13,941 nucleotides of DNA from Flavobacteriales bacterium (GTDB lineage: Bacteria; Bacteroidota; Bacteroidia; Flavobacteriales; UBA7312): NCBI GenBank assembly GCA_002862585.1, contig PKDP01000040.1:1-13941 (forward strand). The letters are read 5' to 3'. Each line of letters opens with the position of its first letter. Position 1 is the stretch's first letter. Below, piece after piece: positions 7,195 through 13,941 of this stretch. The notes beneath the pieces are model-generated. The model was given only the letters and a program-made list of their open reading frames with translations, ran no database searches and had not been told where the DNA came from. Both the position numbers and the translations under genes were made by a program.

Positions 7195-8547
7195 ATGTTT
7201 ATTAACAATGATACCATTTGTGCCTTAGCAACTTCATCAGGAAAAGGAGCTATTTCTATTATAAGATTGTCAGGTGATAAAGCCATTGACATTTGCAATT
7301 CTTTTTTCTCTAAAGACATTTCAGGAGTAAAAAGTCACACCCTACATTTTGGTACTATCAAAAAAGAACAACAGATTATTGATGAAGTAGTGGTTAGTGT
7401 TTACAGAAATCCTAACTCCTACACTGGTGAAGATGTTATTGAGGTATCATGTCATGGCTCAAAATACATTCAAAACCAGCTCATCCAACTGTTTATTGGT
7501 GCTGGTGCTAGAATGGCTAAAGCCGGTGAGTTTACCCTCCGAGCCTTTTCAAATGGAAAAATGGATTTATCGCAAGCTGAAGCTGTTGCTGACCTAATTT
7601 CATCAGAAAATGAATCAGCACATAGAGTAGCTATGCACCAAATGCGAGGTGGATTTTCTAATGAGTTAAAAGTATTGCGAGATGAACTAATTAGTTTTGC
7701 ATCTCTTATGGAACTCGAATTGGATTTTGGAGAAGAAGATGTAGAATTTGCTAACAGAGAAAAATTTAACTCTTTACTCGAAAAGATAAAAGTTATTTTA
7801 AAACGACTTATTGATTCATTTGCAGTTGGTAATGTTATGAAAAATGGTGTGCCCGTAGCGATTATTGGACGACCCAACGTCGGTAAGTCAACACTATTGA
7901 ATGCTCTTCTAAACGAAGATAGAGCCATCGTTTCAGAAATTGCTGGAACTACAAGAGATATTATTGAAGATACAGTAATTATTGACGGTATTCAGTTTCG
8001 TTTTATTGATACTGCAGGTATTAGAGAGACTGAAAATGTTATCGAAAATATTGGTATAAAAAAAGCCATTGAAAAAGCTCAAAATGCTCAAATTATTATT
8101 TTTATTGTTGATGCCTCACAAGACCTTAATGAACAACTTCTTGAATTAGACAAATTAAAAGCTAACGGACTTAAAGAACCCTTAATAATTGCAAATAAAG
8201 TAGACTTGAATCCGAGTATTACATCAGAACTGCCAAAAGCGTTAGCAATATCAGCAAAGAATAAGGAAGGTATTGACACTTTCTCAAAAAAACTATTAGA
8301 ATCCGTTTATGATAATGATTTTGATAGAAACGATACTTTATTGAGTAATAATAGACATCTTGAAGCTCTACAGTTGTCACTAGATTTTGTGATTAAGACT
8401 ACTGAGGGATTAAACAGTGGAATAAGCAGTGATTTTATTGCTATGGATATCCGACAAGCACTTTTTCACATTGGAGAAATCACTGGAGAAATATCTACTA
8501 ACGATTTACTAGATAATATCTTTTCTAATTTCTGTATCGGAAAATAA
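7195..8547 (+). CDS. mnmE: tRNA uridine-5-carboxymethylaminomethyl(34) synthesis GTPase MnmE
   Basis: MnmE (TrmE) is a GTPase that, with MnmG, installs the carboxymethylaminomethyl group on wobble U34 of certain tRNAs. The 450 residues have the three expected parts: an N-terminal folate-binding, dimerising domain (about 1-120, starting with the typical DTICALATSSGKGAISIIRLSG-like beginning), a helical domain, and an inserted G domain with GRPNVGKS (225-232), GTTRD (251-255), DTAG (272-275) and NKVD (334-337). The C-terminus ends in CIGK (447-450) with the invariant Cys. The ATG at 7195 is fixed by the conserved N-terminus; there is no room for an upstream start with a leader because a -7 box sits 4 bp before it. 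No strong terminator follows, so some readthrough toward lpdA is possible. Confidence 0.97.
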   Translation: MFINNDTICALATSSGKGAISIIRLSGDKAIDICNSFFSKDISGVKSHTLHFGTIKKEQQIIDEVVVSVYRNPNSYTGEDVIEVSCHGSKYIQNQLIQLFIGAGARMAKAGEFTLRAFSNGKMDLSQAEAVADLISSENESAHRVAMHQMRGGFSNELKVLRDELISFASLMELELDFGEEDVEFANREKFNSLLEKIKVILKRLIDSFAVGNVMKNGVPVAIIGRPNVGKSTLLNALLNEDRAIVSEIAGTTRDIIEDTVIIDGIQFRFIDTAGIRETENVIENIGIKKAIEKAQNAQIIIFIVDASQDLNEQLLELDKLKANGLKEPLIIANKVDLNPSITSELPKALAISAKNKEGIDTFSKKLLESVYDNDFDRNDTLLSNNRHLEALQLSLDFVIKTTEGLNSGISSDFIAMDIRQALFHIGEITGEISTNDLLDNIFSNFCIGK

Positions 8548-8585
8548 TTATCTCGCTCCTTTTTTTAACTTTAAATTGATCTTAA

Positions 8586-8604
8586 TAACAATTGAATATT
8601 GTTA
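8586..8604. other. Inverted repeat between mnmE and lpdA
   Basis: TAACAAT (8586-8592) and ATTGTTA (8598-8604) form a perfect 7-bp inverted repeat around TGAAT in the 135-bp gap after mnmE. It lacks GC pairs and has no T-run after it, so it is a poor terminator. It could be a protein-binding site about 46 bp upstream of the lpdA -7 box, or chance in AT-rich DNA. I see nothing else in this gap except a short T-run (about 8560-8566) and the lpdA -7 box. Confidence 0.3.
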
Positions 8605-8649
8605 ATATAAGTATTGATAAATTACTTCGTTTTCTGTTATAGAATTTAT

Positions 8650-8657
8650 TAGATTTG
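8650..8657 (+). promoter_or_regulatory. Candidate -7 promoter box of lpdA
   Basis: TAGATTTG matches TAnnTTTG perfectly and lies 25 bp before the lpdA ATG, which predicts a leader of roughly 20 bases containing the A-rich AAACAAAAGAAAAT. No clear TTG lies 17-23 bp upstream. Confidence 0.55.
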
Positions 8658-8682
8658 TGGTCGATTTTAAACAAAAGAAAAT

Positions 8683-10071
8683 ATGAATTTTGATGTCATT
8701 GTTATAGGAAGTGGACCTGGCGGGTACGTTACTGCCATTCGTGCTTCACAATTAGGATTAAAAACCGCTATTGTTGAAAAAGAATCTTTAGGAGGTGTAT
8801 GTTTAAACTGGGGTTGTATCCCAACAAAAGCACTCTTAAAATCTGCTCAAGTATTTGAATACATAAACCACGCTGAAGATTTTGGAATCTCGGTAAAAGG
8901 TGCTGAAGCAGACTTCAACAATGTAGTATCTCGTTCTAGAGATGTTGCTGACGGTATGAGTAAAGGAATTGACTTCTTAATGAAAAAGAATAAAATTGAA
9001 GTCATTATGGGCACTGCCTCTGTTAAGGCAGGTAAAAAAATTGACGTAGTTGATACTGATCGTAAAACAACTGAATACAGTGCTTCAAACATTATTATTG
9101 CTACAGGTGCCCGTTCAAGAGAATTGCCTAACCTTCCACAAGATGGTAAGAAAATCATCGGCTACAGAAAAGCAATGACTTTAGAGAAAAAACCATCTAA
9201 ATTAGTGGTTGTTGGTTCTGGTGCTATTGGTGTAGAATTTGCGTATTTCTATAATGCAATGGGTGTTGATGTAACTGTAGTAGAATATATGCCTAACATT
9301 GTACCTGTTGAAGATGAAGACGTTTCAAAACAACTTGCTCGCTCATTCAAAAAAGCAGGCATAAAAGTAATGACGAACTCATCTGTGGAAAGTGTTGACA
9401 CCTCTGGTAAAGGATGTGTTGTTAGTGTAAAAACTAAAAAAGGCGAAGAAAAAATCGAATGTGATGTAGTTCTTTCAGCCGTAGGTATTACTGCTAATAT
9501 TGAAAATATCGGACTAGAAGATGTTGGTATCGTTACAGACAAAGGAAGAATTCTTATTAACGACTATTACCAAACAAATATACCAGGATACTTTGCTATT
9601 GGTGATGTATTGCCTACTCAAGCATTGGCACACGTTGCATCTGCTGAAGGAATTATTTGTGTAGAGAAAATAGCTGGTCATAATCCAGAGCCTTTAGACT
9701 ACGGAAACATTCCAGGGTGCACATATTGTTCACCTGAAATTTCGTCTGTAGGATATACTGAAAAAGCTGCCAAAGAAGCAGGTTATGATGTAAAGGTTGG
9801 TAAATTCCCATTCTCTGCCTCAGGTAAAGCATCAGCAGCTGGGCACAAAGACGGTTTTGTAAAAGTTATTTTCGATGCAAAATACGGAGAGTGGTTAGGA
9901 TGTCACATGATTGGATACAATGTAACTGAAATGATTGCTGAAGCTGTTGTAGCTCGTAAATTAGAAACAACAGCTCACGAAATCTTAAAAGCAGTTCACC
10001 CTCACCCAACTATGAGTGAAGCAGTAATGGAGGCTGTTGCTGCAGCATACGACGAAGTAATACATATGTAA
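8683..10071 (+). CDS. lpdA: Dihydrolipoyl dehydrogenase (E3)
   Basis: This FAD-dependent E3 subunit reoxidises dihydrolipoyl groups of the pyruvate, 2-oxoglutarate and branched-chain 2-oxoacid dehydrogenase complexes and reduces NAD+. The 462 residues are family-typical: FAD-binding GSGPGGYVTA (9-18), redox disulfide CLNWGC (C40 and C45), ATGARSR (140-146), NAD-binding GSGAIG (178-183) followed by E201, a second FAD contact AIGDV (about residue 306), and the C-terminal dimer-interface HPHPTMSE with catalytic H441 and E446. The gene appears monocistronic, with its own -7 box and a strong shared terminator. The stop is a tandem TAATAA. No E1 or E2 gene is in the window, so which complex it serves cannot be read here; it may serve several. 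Confidence 0.97.
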   Translation: MNFDVIVIGSGPGGYVTAIRASQLGLKTAIVEKESLGGVCLNWGCIPTKALLKSAQVFEYINHAEDFGISVKGAEADFNNVVSRSRDVADGMSKGIDFLMKKNKIEVIMGTASVKAGKKIDVVDTDRKTTEYSASNIIIATGARSRELPNLPQDGKKIIGYRKAMTLEKKPSKLVVVGSGAIGVEFAYFYNAMGVDVTVVEYMPNIVPVEDEDVSKQLARSFKKAGIKVMTNSSVESVDTSGKGCVVSVKTKKGEEKIECDVVLSAVGITANIENIGLEDVGIVTDKGRILINDYYQTNIPGYFAIGDVLPTQALAHVASAEGIICVEKIAGHNPEPLDYGNIPGCTYCSPEISSVGYTEKAAKEAGYDVKVGKFPFSASGKASAAGHKDGFVKVIFDAKYGEWLGCHMIGYNVTEMIAEAVVARKLETTAHEILKAVHPHPTMSEAVMEAVAAAYDEVIHM

Positions 10072-10093
10072 TAAAACATACACAGAACAATAA

Positions 10094-10119
10094 AAAAGCC
10101 CCGCACATACGGGGCTTTT
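10094..10119. terminator. Bidirectional terminator between lpdA and the FKBP gene
   Basis: AAAAGCCCCG (10094-10103) pairs perfectly with CGGGGCTTTT (10110-10119) around a 6-base loop. T-rich sequence follows on the plus strand and an A-run (10092-10097) gives T on the minus strand. It lies 22 bp after the lpdA stop and 22 bp before the end of the convergent FKBP gene, so it can serve both. Confidence 0.93.
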
Positions 10120-10141
10120 AATTTACTTTTGTTTTAGTGAA

Positions 10142-10804
10142 TTATCCACCAATCGAAATTAACTCGACTTCAAATACTAAAGTAGCATTAGGTCCAATTG
10201 CACCACCTGCACCTCTTTCACCGTAGGCTAAGTTAGAAGGGATGAATAATTTGTATTTAGCACCAGCGTTCATTAACTGCAATGCTTCTACCCATCCTGG
10301 AATAACTCCATTTACTGGAAATGTAGCTGGCTGACCTCTATCTACAGAACTGTCAAAAACAGTACCATCAATTAACGTTCCATGATAATGTACTGTAACA
10401 TTGTCTGTTTCTTTTGGAGAGTCACCTGAACCTTCTTTTAGTACTTCGTACTGTAAACCAGTTGCAGTAGTAACTACACCATCTCTCTTAGCATTTTCAT
10501 CTAAGAATTTCTGACCAGCTTCAACATTAACTTTTTGCTTTTCATTAGCTAGCTTTCCAAAATAGTCTTGCAAAACGATATTAGCTTCTTCTTCAGAAAT
10601 TTCTAAAGTGTTTCCTTCAAAAACATCTTTAAAAGCTTTAGCAATAGCATCTGAATCTATACTTTCTAAACCTTGACTTTTAACGCTTTTGGCTACGTTT
10701 ACACCCAAACTATAACTTACTTTTTCCATTTCGGTATTTAAATTTTGTGCATTAATACTTGAAAATCCCAATAGCACAATAAGGGATAAAATTAAATTCT
10801 TCAT
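10142..10804 (-). CDS. Secreted FKBP-type peptidyl-prolyl cis-trans isomerase
   Basis: This is a Mip/FkpA-like folding factor that isomerises prolyl bonds outside the cytoplasm. From the ATG at 10804 it has 220 residues: signal peptide MKNLILSLIVLLGFSSINA (1-19, cleavage before Gln20), an N-terminal helical FKBP_N dimerisation domain (about 25-115) and a C-terminal FKBP domain (about 117-218). Family landmarks are VHYHGTLIDGTVFDSS (138-153, with D151), VIPGW (W171), LAYGERG (Y194) and a C-terminal LVFEVELISI. There is no lipobox Cys, so a soluble periplasmic protein is expected. A TTG seven codons upstream (10825) is in frame but lies inside the TATATTTG promoter box, so it cannot be the start if that box is real. 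The gene is monocistronic, convergent with lpdA and divergent from rfbC. Confidence 0.93.
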   Translation of the reverse strand: MKNLILSLIVLLGFSSINAQNLNTEMEKVSYSLGVNVAKSVKSQGLESIDSDAIAKAFKDVFEGNTLEISEEEANIVLQDYFGKLANEKQKVNVEAGQKFLDENAKRDGVVTTATGLQYEVLKEGSGDSPKETDNVTVHYHGTLIDGTVFDSSVDRGQPATFPVNGVIPGWVEALQLMNAGAKYKLFIPSNLAYGERGAGGAIGPNATLVFEVELISIGG

Positions 10805-10822
10805 CTTTATTAAATTTGAGGG

Positions 10823-10830
10823 CAAATATA
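10823..10830 (-). promoter_or_regulatory. -7 promoter box of the FKBP gene
   Basis: The minus strand reads TATATTTG, a perfect TAnnTTTG, 18 bp before the ATG at 10804. It predicts a leader of about 13-16 bases. It overlaps the in-frame TTG at 10825-10823 and so decides the start codon in favour of the ATG. No clear -33 TTG is seen. Confidence 0.55.
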
Positions 10831-10866
10831 CCTTAATTATAGAAAGTTTAGAGTAATTTATGCTAG

Positions 10867-10874
10867 TAGTTTTG
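10867..10874 (+). promoter_or_regulatory. Candidate -7 promoter box of the rfbC operon
   Basis: TAGTTTTG is a perfect TAnnTTTG 25 bp before the rfbC ATG, predicting a leader of about 20 bases. A TTTA at 10847-10850 is a weak -33 match. A second, imperfect box (TATCTTTA, 10875-10882) lies directly downstream, so the exact site is uncertain. Confidence 0.45.
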
Positions 10875-10899
10875 TATCTTTAACCCTTGATTTATTTCT

Positions 10900-11442
10900 A
10901 TGGAAATTACAAAATGTCACATTCAAGGATTACTAACTATTGAACCTACAGTATTTGGTGACAATAGAGGCTATTTCTTTGAAAGCTTCAATAAAGATAA
11001 ATTTGATGCTGAAGTTCCCAATATTAGTTTCGTTCAGGATAACCAATCAATGTCACACAAAGGAGTATTGAGAGGCTTACACTTTCAACCCCCCCCCTTT
11101 GAACAAGGCAAATTAGTTCGTGTCATTCAAGGCAGTGTATTAGATGTTGCAGTAGATATTCGCAAAGGCTCTCCTACCTACGGACAACACAAAAGCATAT
11201 TACTTAGCGGAGAAAATAATCTACAGTTTTGGATACCATCAGGATTTGCACATGGTTTTCTAACCTTAGAAGATAATACAATTTTCAGTTATAAATGTAC
11301 TGGTCGATACTCTAAAGAGTCAGAAGGTTCAGTTTTATGGAATGACAAAGATTTAAATATCGATTGGAATATCTCTTCTCCTATTGTTTCTGAAAAAGAT
11401 CAAATAGCCGAAACATTTAAGCAGTTTAAAAGCCCTTTCTAA
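10900..11442 (+). CDS. rfbC: dTDP-4-dehydrorhamnose 3,5-epimerase
   Basis: RfbC (RmlC) makes dTDP-4-dehydro-L-rhamnose, the third step of the dTDP-L-rhamnose pathway that feeds surface polysaccharides. The 180-residue cupin shows the family signature: GYFFESF (24-30), FVQDNQSMS (44-52), LRGLHFQ with catalytic H61, K71, DVAVDIRKGSPTYG (82-95), NNLQFWIPSGFAHGF (106-120) and YKCTGRY with Y131 exactly 70 residues after H61, as in characterised RmlC. Full length is normal. Nine consecutive C bases (11089-11097) encode three Pro immediately after the catalytic His segment; a one-base change there would truncate the protein. No rfbA, rfbB or rfbD is nearby. The stop TAA directly touches the ATG of the lytic transglycosylase gene, so the two are probably coupled. 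Confidence 0.95.
   Translation: MEITKCHIQGLLTIEPTVFGDNRGYFFESFNKDKFDAEVPNISFVQDNQSMSHKGVLRGLHFQPPPFEQGKLVRVIQGSVLDVAVDIRKGSPTYGQHKSILLSGENNLQFWIPSGFAHGFLTLEDNTIFSYKCTGRYSKESEGSVLWNDKDLNIDWNISSPIVSEKDQIAETFKQFKSPF
11089..11097 (+). repeat. C9 homopolymer tract inside rfbC
   Basis: Nine consecutive C bases encode Pro-Pro-Pro in the reading frame, a striking run for AT-rich DNA. With ten C the next codons would be CTT TGA (stop); with eight C the frame reaches TAG about five codons after the tract. It is a possible slippage site, or a place where sequencing errors collect. Confidence 0.9.
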
Positions 11443-12414
11443 ATGAAAAAATACATTTCTTTTACTTCAATATTATTAGCGTCTGCACTAGTTATTTCAC
11501 TTTTTACCTTTTCTTCAAAAGAGTATGCAGACAATTTGTCAATACTTGAAAACCTCAAAGAAAAGTACTCGATTTTTGCCCTACCAAAACCTACTAACAG
11601 CCTTTATTTCGCAAACGAAAGAGCGCCATTAGAAAACCCAGATATATGGGAAAGATATGATAAAGAGCTTCTAAAAAACACCTACTGGCAATCCAACACC
11701 TTGTTGCTACTTAAAAGAGCAGCCAAATATTTCCCAGTAATAGAGCCTATTCTTAAAGAAAATAACATTCCAGATGACTTCAAATATCTGGCTTTGATAG
11801 AAAGCGGCTTAGAAAATGTAACATCACCGGCTGGGGCTAAAGGATTTTGGCAAATTATGAAATCTACTGCTAAGGAATTTGGACTAGAAGTGAATTCTGA
11901 AATTGACGAACGCTACCATCTAGAAAAATCAACTTCAGTAGCTTGCGATTTTTTATCAGCAGCTCACGAAAAATTTAGCAGCTGGACTCTAGCAGCTGCA
12001 GCCTATAATATGGGAAGGTCTGGACTTCAAAAACAACTCAACAGACAGAAGTGTGAAGGCTACTATAATTTATTGTTAAACGATGAAACTTCTAGATATG
12101 TGTTTAGAATCTTAGCCATCAAAGAAATTATTGAAAATCCAAAAAAATATGGCTTTCAATTTAGAAGTGAAGACCTCTACAAAAATATACCTACATATAC
12201 AGTAAAAGTAGATTCAACCATTGATAGTTGGGCAGAATTTTCAAATAATATAGGTATCAACTATAAGATTTTGAAAATTCATAACCCTTGGCTGAGACAA
12301 AGCTACCTAACCAATACATCTAGAAAAAATTACGAGATTAAGATACCTTCTAGTGAAGCATATAATTTAAACGTTCAAAAAACAAGTTCAGAAAGTAAGC
12401 CTTCAGATGAGTAA
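11443..12414 (+). CDS. MltD-like membrane-bound lytic murein transglycosylase
   Basis: This 323-residue enzyme would cleave the MurNAc-GlcNAc glycan strand of peptidoglycan to 1,6-anhydro products, on the periplasmic side. An N-terminal hydrophobic segment (about 4-24) acts as signal peptide or anchor; no lipobox Cys is seen. A GH23/SLT catalytic domain (about 95-210) has ALIESGL with catalytic E120, SPAGAKGFWQIM (128-139) and AAAAYNMG (184-191). A degenerate LysM-like segment (about 250-305, TYTVKVDSTIDSWAEF to YEIKIPS) could bind glycan. MltD usually has several LysM domains, so this is a shorter version. The ATG directly follows the rfbC stop, and the 3' end overlaps uvrA by 8 bp, which places it in the middle of an apparent three-gene operon. 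Confidence 0.9.
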   Translation: MKKYISFTSILLASALVISLFTFSSKEYADNLSILENLKEKYSIFALPKPTNSLYFANERAPLENPDIWERYDKELLKNTYWQSNTLLLLKRAAKYFPVIEPILKENNIPDDFKYLALIESGLENVTSPAGAKGFWQIMKSTAKEFGLEVNSEIDERYHLEKSTSVACDFLSAAHEKFSSWTLAAAAYNMGRSGLQKQLNRQKCEGYYNLLLNDETSRYVFRILAIKEIIENPKKYGFQFRSEDLYKNIPTYTVKVDSTIDSWAEFSNNIGINYKILKIHNPWLRQSYLTNTSRKNYEIKIPSSEAYNLNVQKTSSESKPSDE

Positions 12415-13941
12415 AAATAAAGAGACACTTCAAATATTTGGAGCGAAGGAACATAACCTTAAAAATATTGATATCACCATTCCCAGAAATGAATTGGTAG
12501 TCATTACAGGTTTGAGTGGCAGTGGGAAATCATCACTTGCTTTTGACACTATCTATGCGGAAGGACAAAGAAGGTATATTGAGACCTTTACTGCATACGC
12601 TAGACAATTTCTCGGTAGCCTTGAACGACCGAATGTCGATAAAATCAGCGGACTCTCCCCTGTTATATCTATCGAACAAAAAACTACCAATAAAAACCCT
12701 CGTTCAACAGTCGGTACTATTACTGAAATTTATGACTTTTTAAGACTACTTTTTGCTAGAGCTTCTGATGCATACTCCTATAATACAGGTGAAAAAATGG
12801 TGTCTTATACTAATGATGAGATAAACGACATCATTACAAACGAGCTGAGTCAAGAGAAAACCATCATCCTTGCTCCTGTTGTGATTTCTAGAAAAGGACA
12901 TTATAGAGAACTCTTTGAACAAACGGCTAGACAAGGTTTTTTAAAAGTAAGAGTTGACGGCGAACTAACCGAAATAACGCCAGGTATGAAGCTTGACCGC
13001 TTCAAAACTCACGATATTGAAATTGTCATTGATAAGCTTATCATAAAAATAGAAAATGAAAAACGCTTAAAAGAATCCATTGAAACGGCCATGAAGTACG
13101 GAGATGGATTAATAATGACCCTCAATATAGAAAATGGTGATGAGCGTTATTTCAGTAGACACTTAATGTGTTCCAAAACTGGTATTTCATATGCACAACC
13201 AGAGCCGAACAGTTTTTCATTTAATTCTCCGAAGGGGGCATGCTCAAAATGTAATGGCTTAGGAATTAAATCCGTAATTGATAAAAGCAAAATCGTTAAT
13301 GAAAAACTTAGCATTCATAATGGTGGACTAACTCCTATTGCTAAGAATGCTAACTCATGGATTACTAGTCAGATAGAAACTATAGGTAAGAAATATGATT
13401 TCAATTTATCCACTCCTATTAAAGACATTCCAAAGAAGGGAATGGATGCTATTCTTTATGGGTCAAATGAAACCTTTGACGTAGAGCTTAAAGAAGCTCG
13501 ACTTAGTAAATCTTACAAAATAAACTTCGAAGGAATCATAAATTTCATTGAAGACCAATTCAAGAACTCATCATCTACCAAGCTGAGGCGTTGGGCAAGT
13601 GAATTCATGATTAAAAAAGAATGCGAAAAATGTAACGGCTCTAGATTAAAAAAGGAATCGTTATTCTTCAAAATAGACGAGAAAAACATTTCTGAAGTCG
13701 CTGAAATGGATATCATAGAACTTAAAAAGTGGATTGACAGCCTGGAAAGCAAACTCAATAAAAAGCAGAAAATAATTGGTAATGAAATTATCAAGGAATT
13801 AAGTAAACGTATACAATTTCTTATAGACGTTGGTCTAAATTACCTTTCCTTAAACCGTTCGTCAAGAAGTATTTCGGGTGGTGAAAGCCAACGCATTCGA
13901 CTGGCTACGCAGATAGGTTCGCAATTAACCGATGTCCTTTA
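12407..13941 (+). CDS. uvrA: UvrABC system protein A, 3'-truncated by window edge
   Basis: UvrA is the dimeric ABC-type ATPase that finds DNA damage and loads UvrB. The first 511 codons are visible of about 940. The ATG at 12407 gives MSKNKETLQIFGAKEHNL and overlaps the previous gene by 8 bp. Visible are Walker A GLSGSGKS (35-42), IYAEGQRRYIETFTAYARQFL (49-69), a Q-loop-like SPVISIEQK (84-92), the UvrB-binding and insertion region, FSFNSPKGACSKCNGLG with C279 and C282, CEKCNGSRL (C406 and C409) and the ABC signature SISGGESQRIRLA (488-500). At 255-258 the expected CxxC pair reads CSKT, so one zinc-ligand Cys is replaced by Thr. The reading frame was checked at several points and is open to the window end. 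Confidence 0.97.
   Translation, partial: MSKNKETLQIFGAKEHNLKNIDITIPRNELVVITGLSGSGKSSLAFDTIYAEGQRRYIETFTAYARQFLGSLERPNVDKISGLSPVISIEQKTTNKNPRSTVGTITEIYDFLRLLFARASDAYSYNTGEKMVSYTNDEINDIITNELSQEKTIILAPVVISRKGHYRELFEQTARQGFLKVRVDGELTEITPGMKLDRFKTHDIEIVIDKLIIKIENEKRLKESIETAMKYGDGLIMTLNIENGDERYFSRHLMCSKTGISYAQPEPNSFSFNSPKGACSKCNGLGIKSVIDKSKIVNEKLSIHNGGLTPIAKNANSWITSQIETIGKKYDFNLSTPIKDIPKKGMDAILYGSNETFDVELKEARLSKSYKINFEGIINFIEDQFKNSSSTKLRRWASEFMIKKECEKCNGSRLKKESLFFKIDEKNISEVAEMDIIELKKWIDSLESKLNKKQKIIGNEIIKELSKRIQFLIDVGLNYLSLNRSSRSISGGESQRIRLATQIGSQLTDVL

Noticed and set aside
7470..7928. Minus-strand open frame of 152 codons
   Set aside because: It is antisense to mnmE, covering its G1 motif; the Ser-rich translation has no domain signature, and the mnmE frame is unequivocal.
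8556..8570. T-run after mnmE as a terminator
   Set aside because: No stem precedes the T-run, so there is no support for Rho-independent termination there.
13513..13794. Minus-strand open frames at 12746-12934 and 13513-13794
   Set aside because: Both are antisense to conserved uvrA coding sequence and have no independent support such as a promoter or a recognisable protein.

Overview
This window is strongly AT-rich bacterial chromosome, and every gene points to the phylum Bacteroidota, probably a Flavobacteriia-like lineage. Start codons have no GGAGG Shine-Dalgarno but follow A/T-rich leaders. Perfect copies of the Bacteroidota -7 promoter box TAnnTTTG sit upstream of sucD, mnmE, lpdA, the FKBP gene and rfbC. 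All proteins read as Bacteroidota-style versions of their families. Coding density is very high: the longest gap between genes is 135 bp (8548-8682). I see no tRNA, rRNA, CRISPR array, insertion sequence or prophage.

Layout. (1) 1-1674, plus strand: uvrB, with its N-terminal part cut off by the window edge. (2) 1677-6139, minus strand, read right to left: fabG, a membrane VWA-domain protein, an SPFH/prohibitin-like protein, a small secreted protein, a terminator, and a small protein made of 25-residue repeats. fabG and the VWA gene share a TAATG stop/start overlap, and the next genes are 17-21 bp apart, so fabG to the small secreted gene looks like one operon. (3) 6225-7103, minus: sucD with its own terminator and the best promoter of the window. 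(4) 7195-8547, plus: mnmE. (5) 8683-10071, plus: lpdA, sharing a bidirectional terminator with (6) 10142-10804, minus: a secreted FKBP-type peptidyl-prolyl isomerase. (7) 10900-13941, plus: rfbC, an MltD-like lytic transglycosylase and uvrA. The first two abut (TAAATG), the second pair overlaps by 8 bp, and uvrA runs off the window end.

How the genes work together. Most are core functions: nucleotide excision repair (uvrA and uvrB, at opposite ends of the window), the TCA cycle and 2-oxoacid dehydrogenases (sucD, lpdA), fatty-acid elongation (fabG), tRNA wobble modification (mnmE), and envelope or periplasm work (FKBP, rfbC, lytic transglycosylase). The less ordinary part is the fabG-VWA-SPFH-secreted protein operon, which suggests a membrane-organising module attached to lipid synthesis (inference), followed by the repeat protein behind a terminator.

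The observations most worth a second look are a C9 homopolymer in rfbC where any one-base slip gives almost immediate termination; the 25-residue repeat protein whose ATG directly follows the U-tract of a terminator; and a perfect -7 box four bases before the mnmE start codon, which implies a leaderless or nearly leaderless mRNA. I did not find a clear undescribed defence or mobile system.
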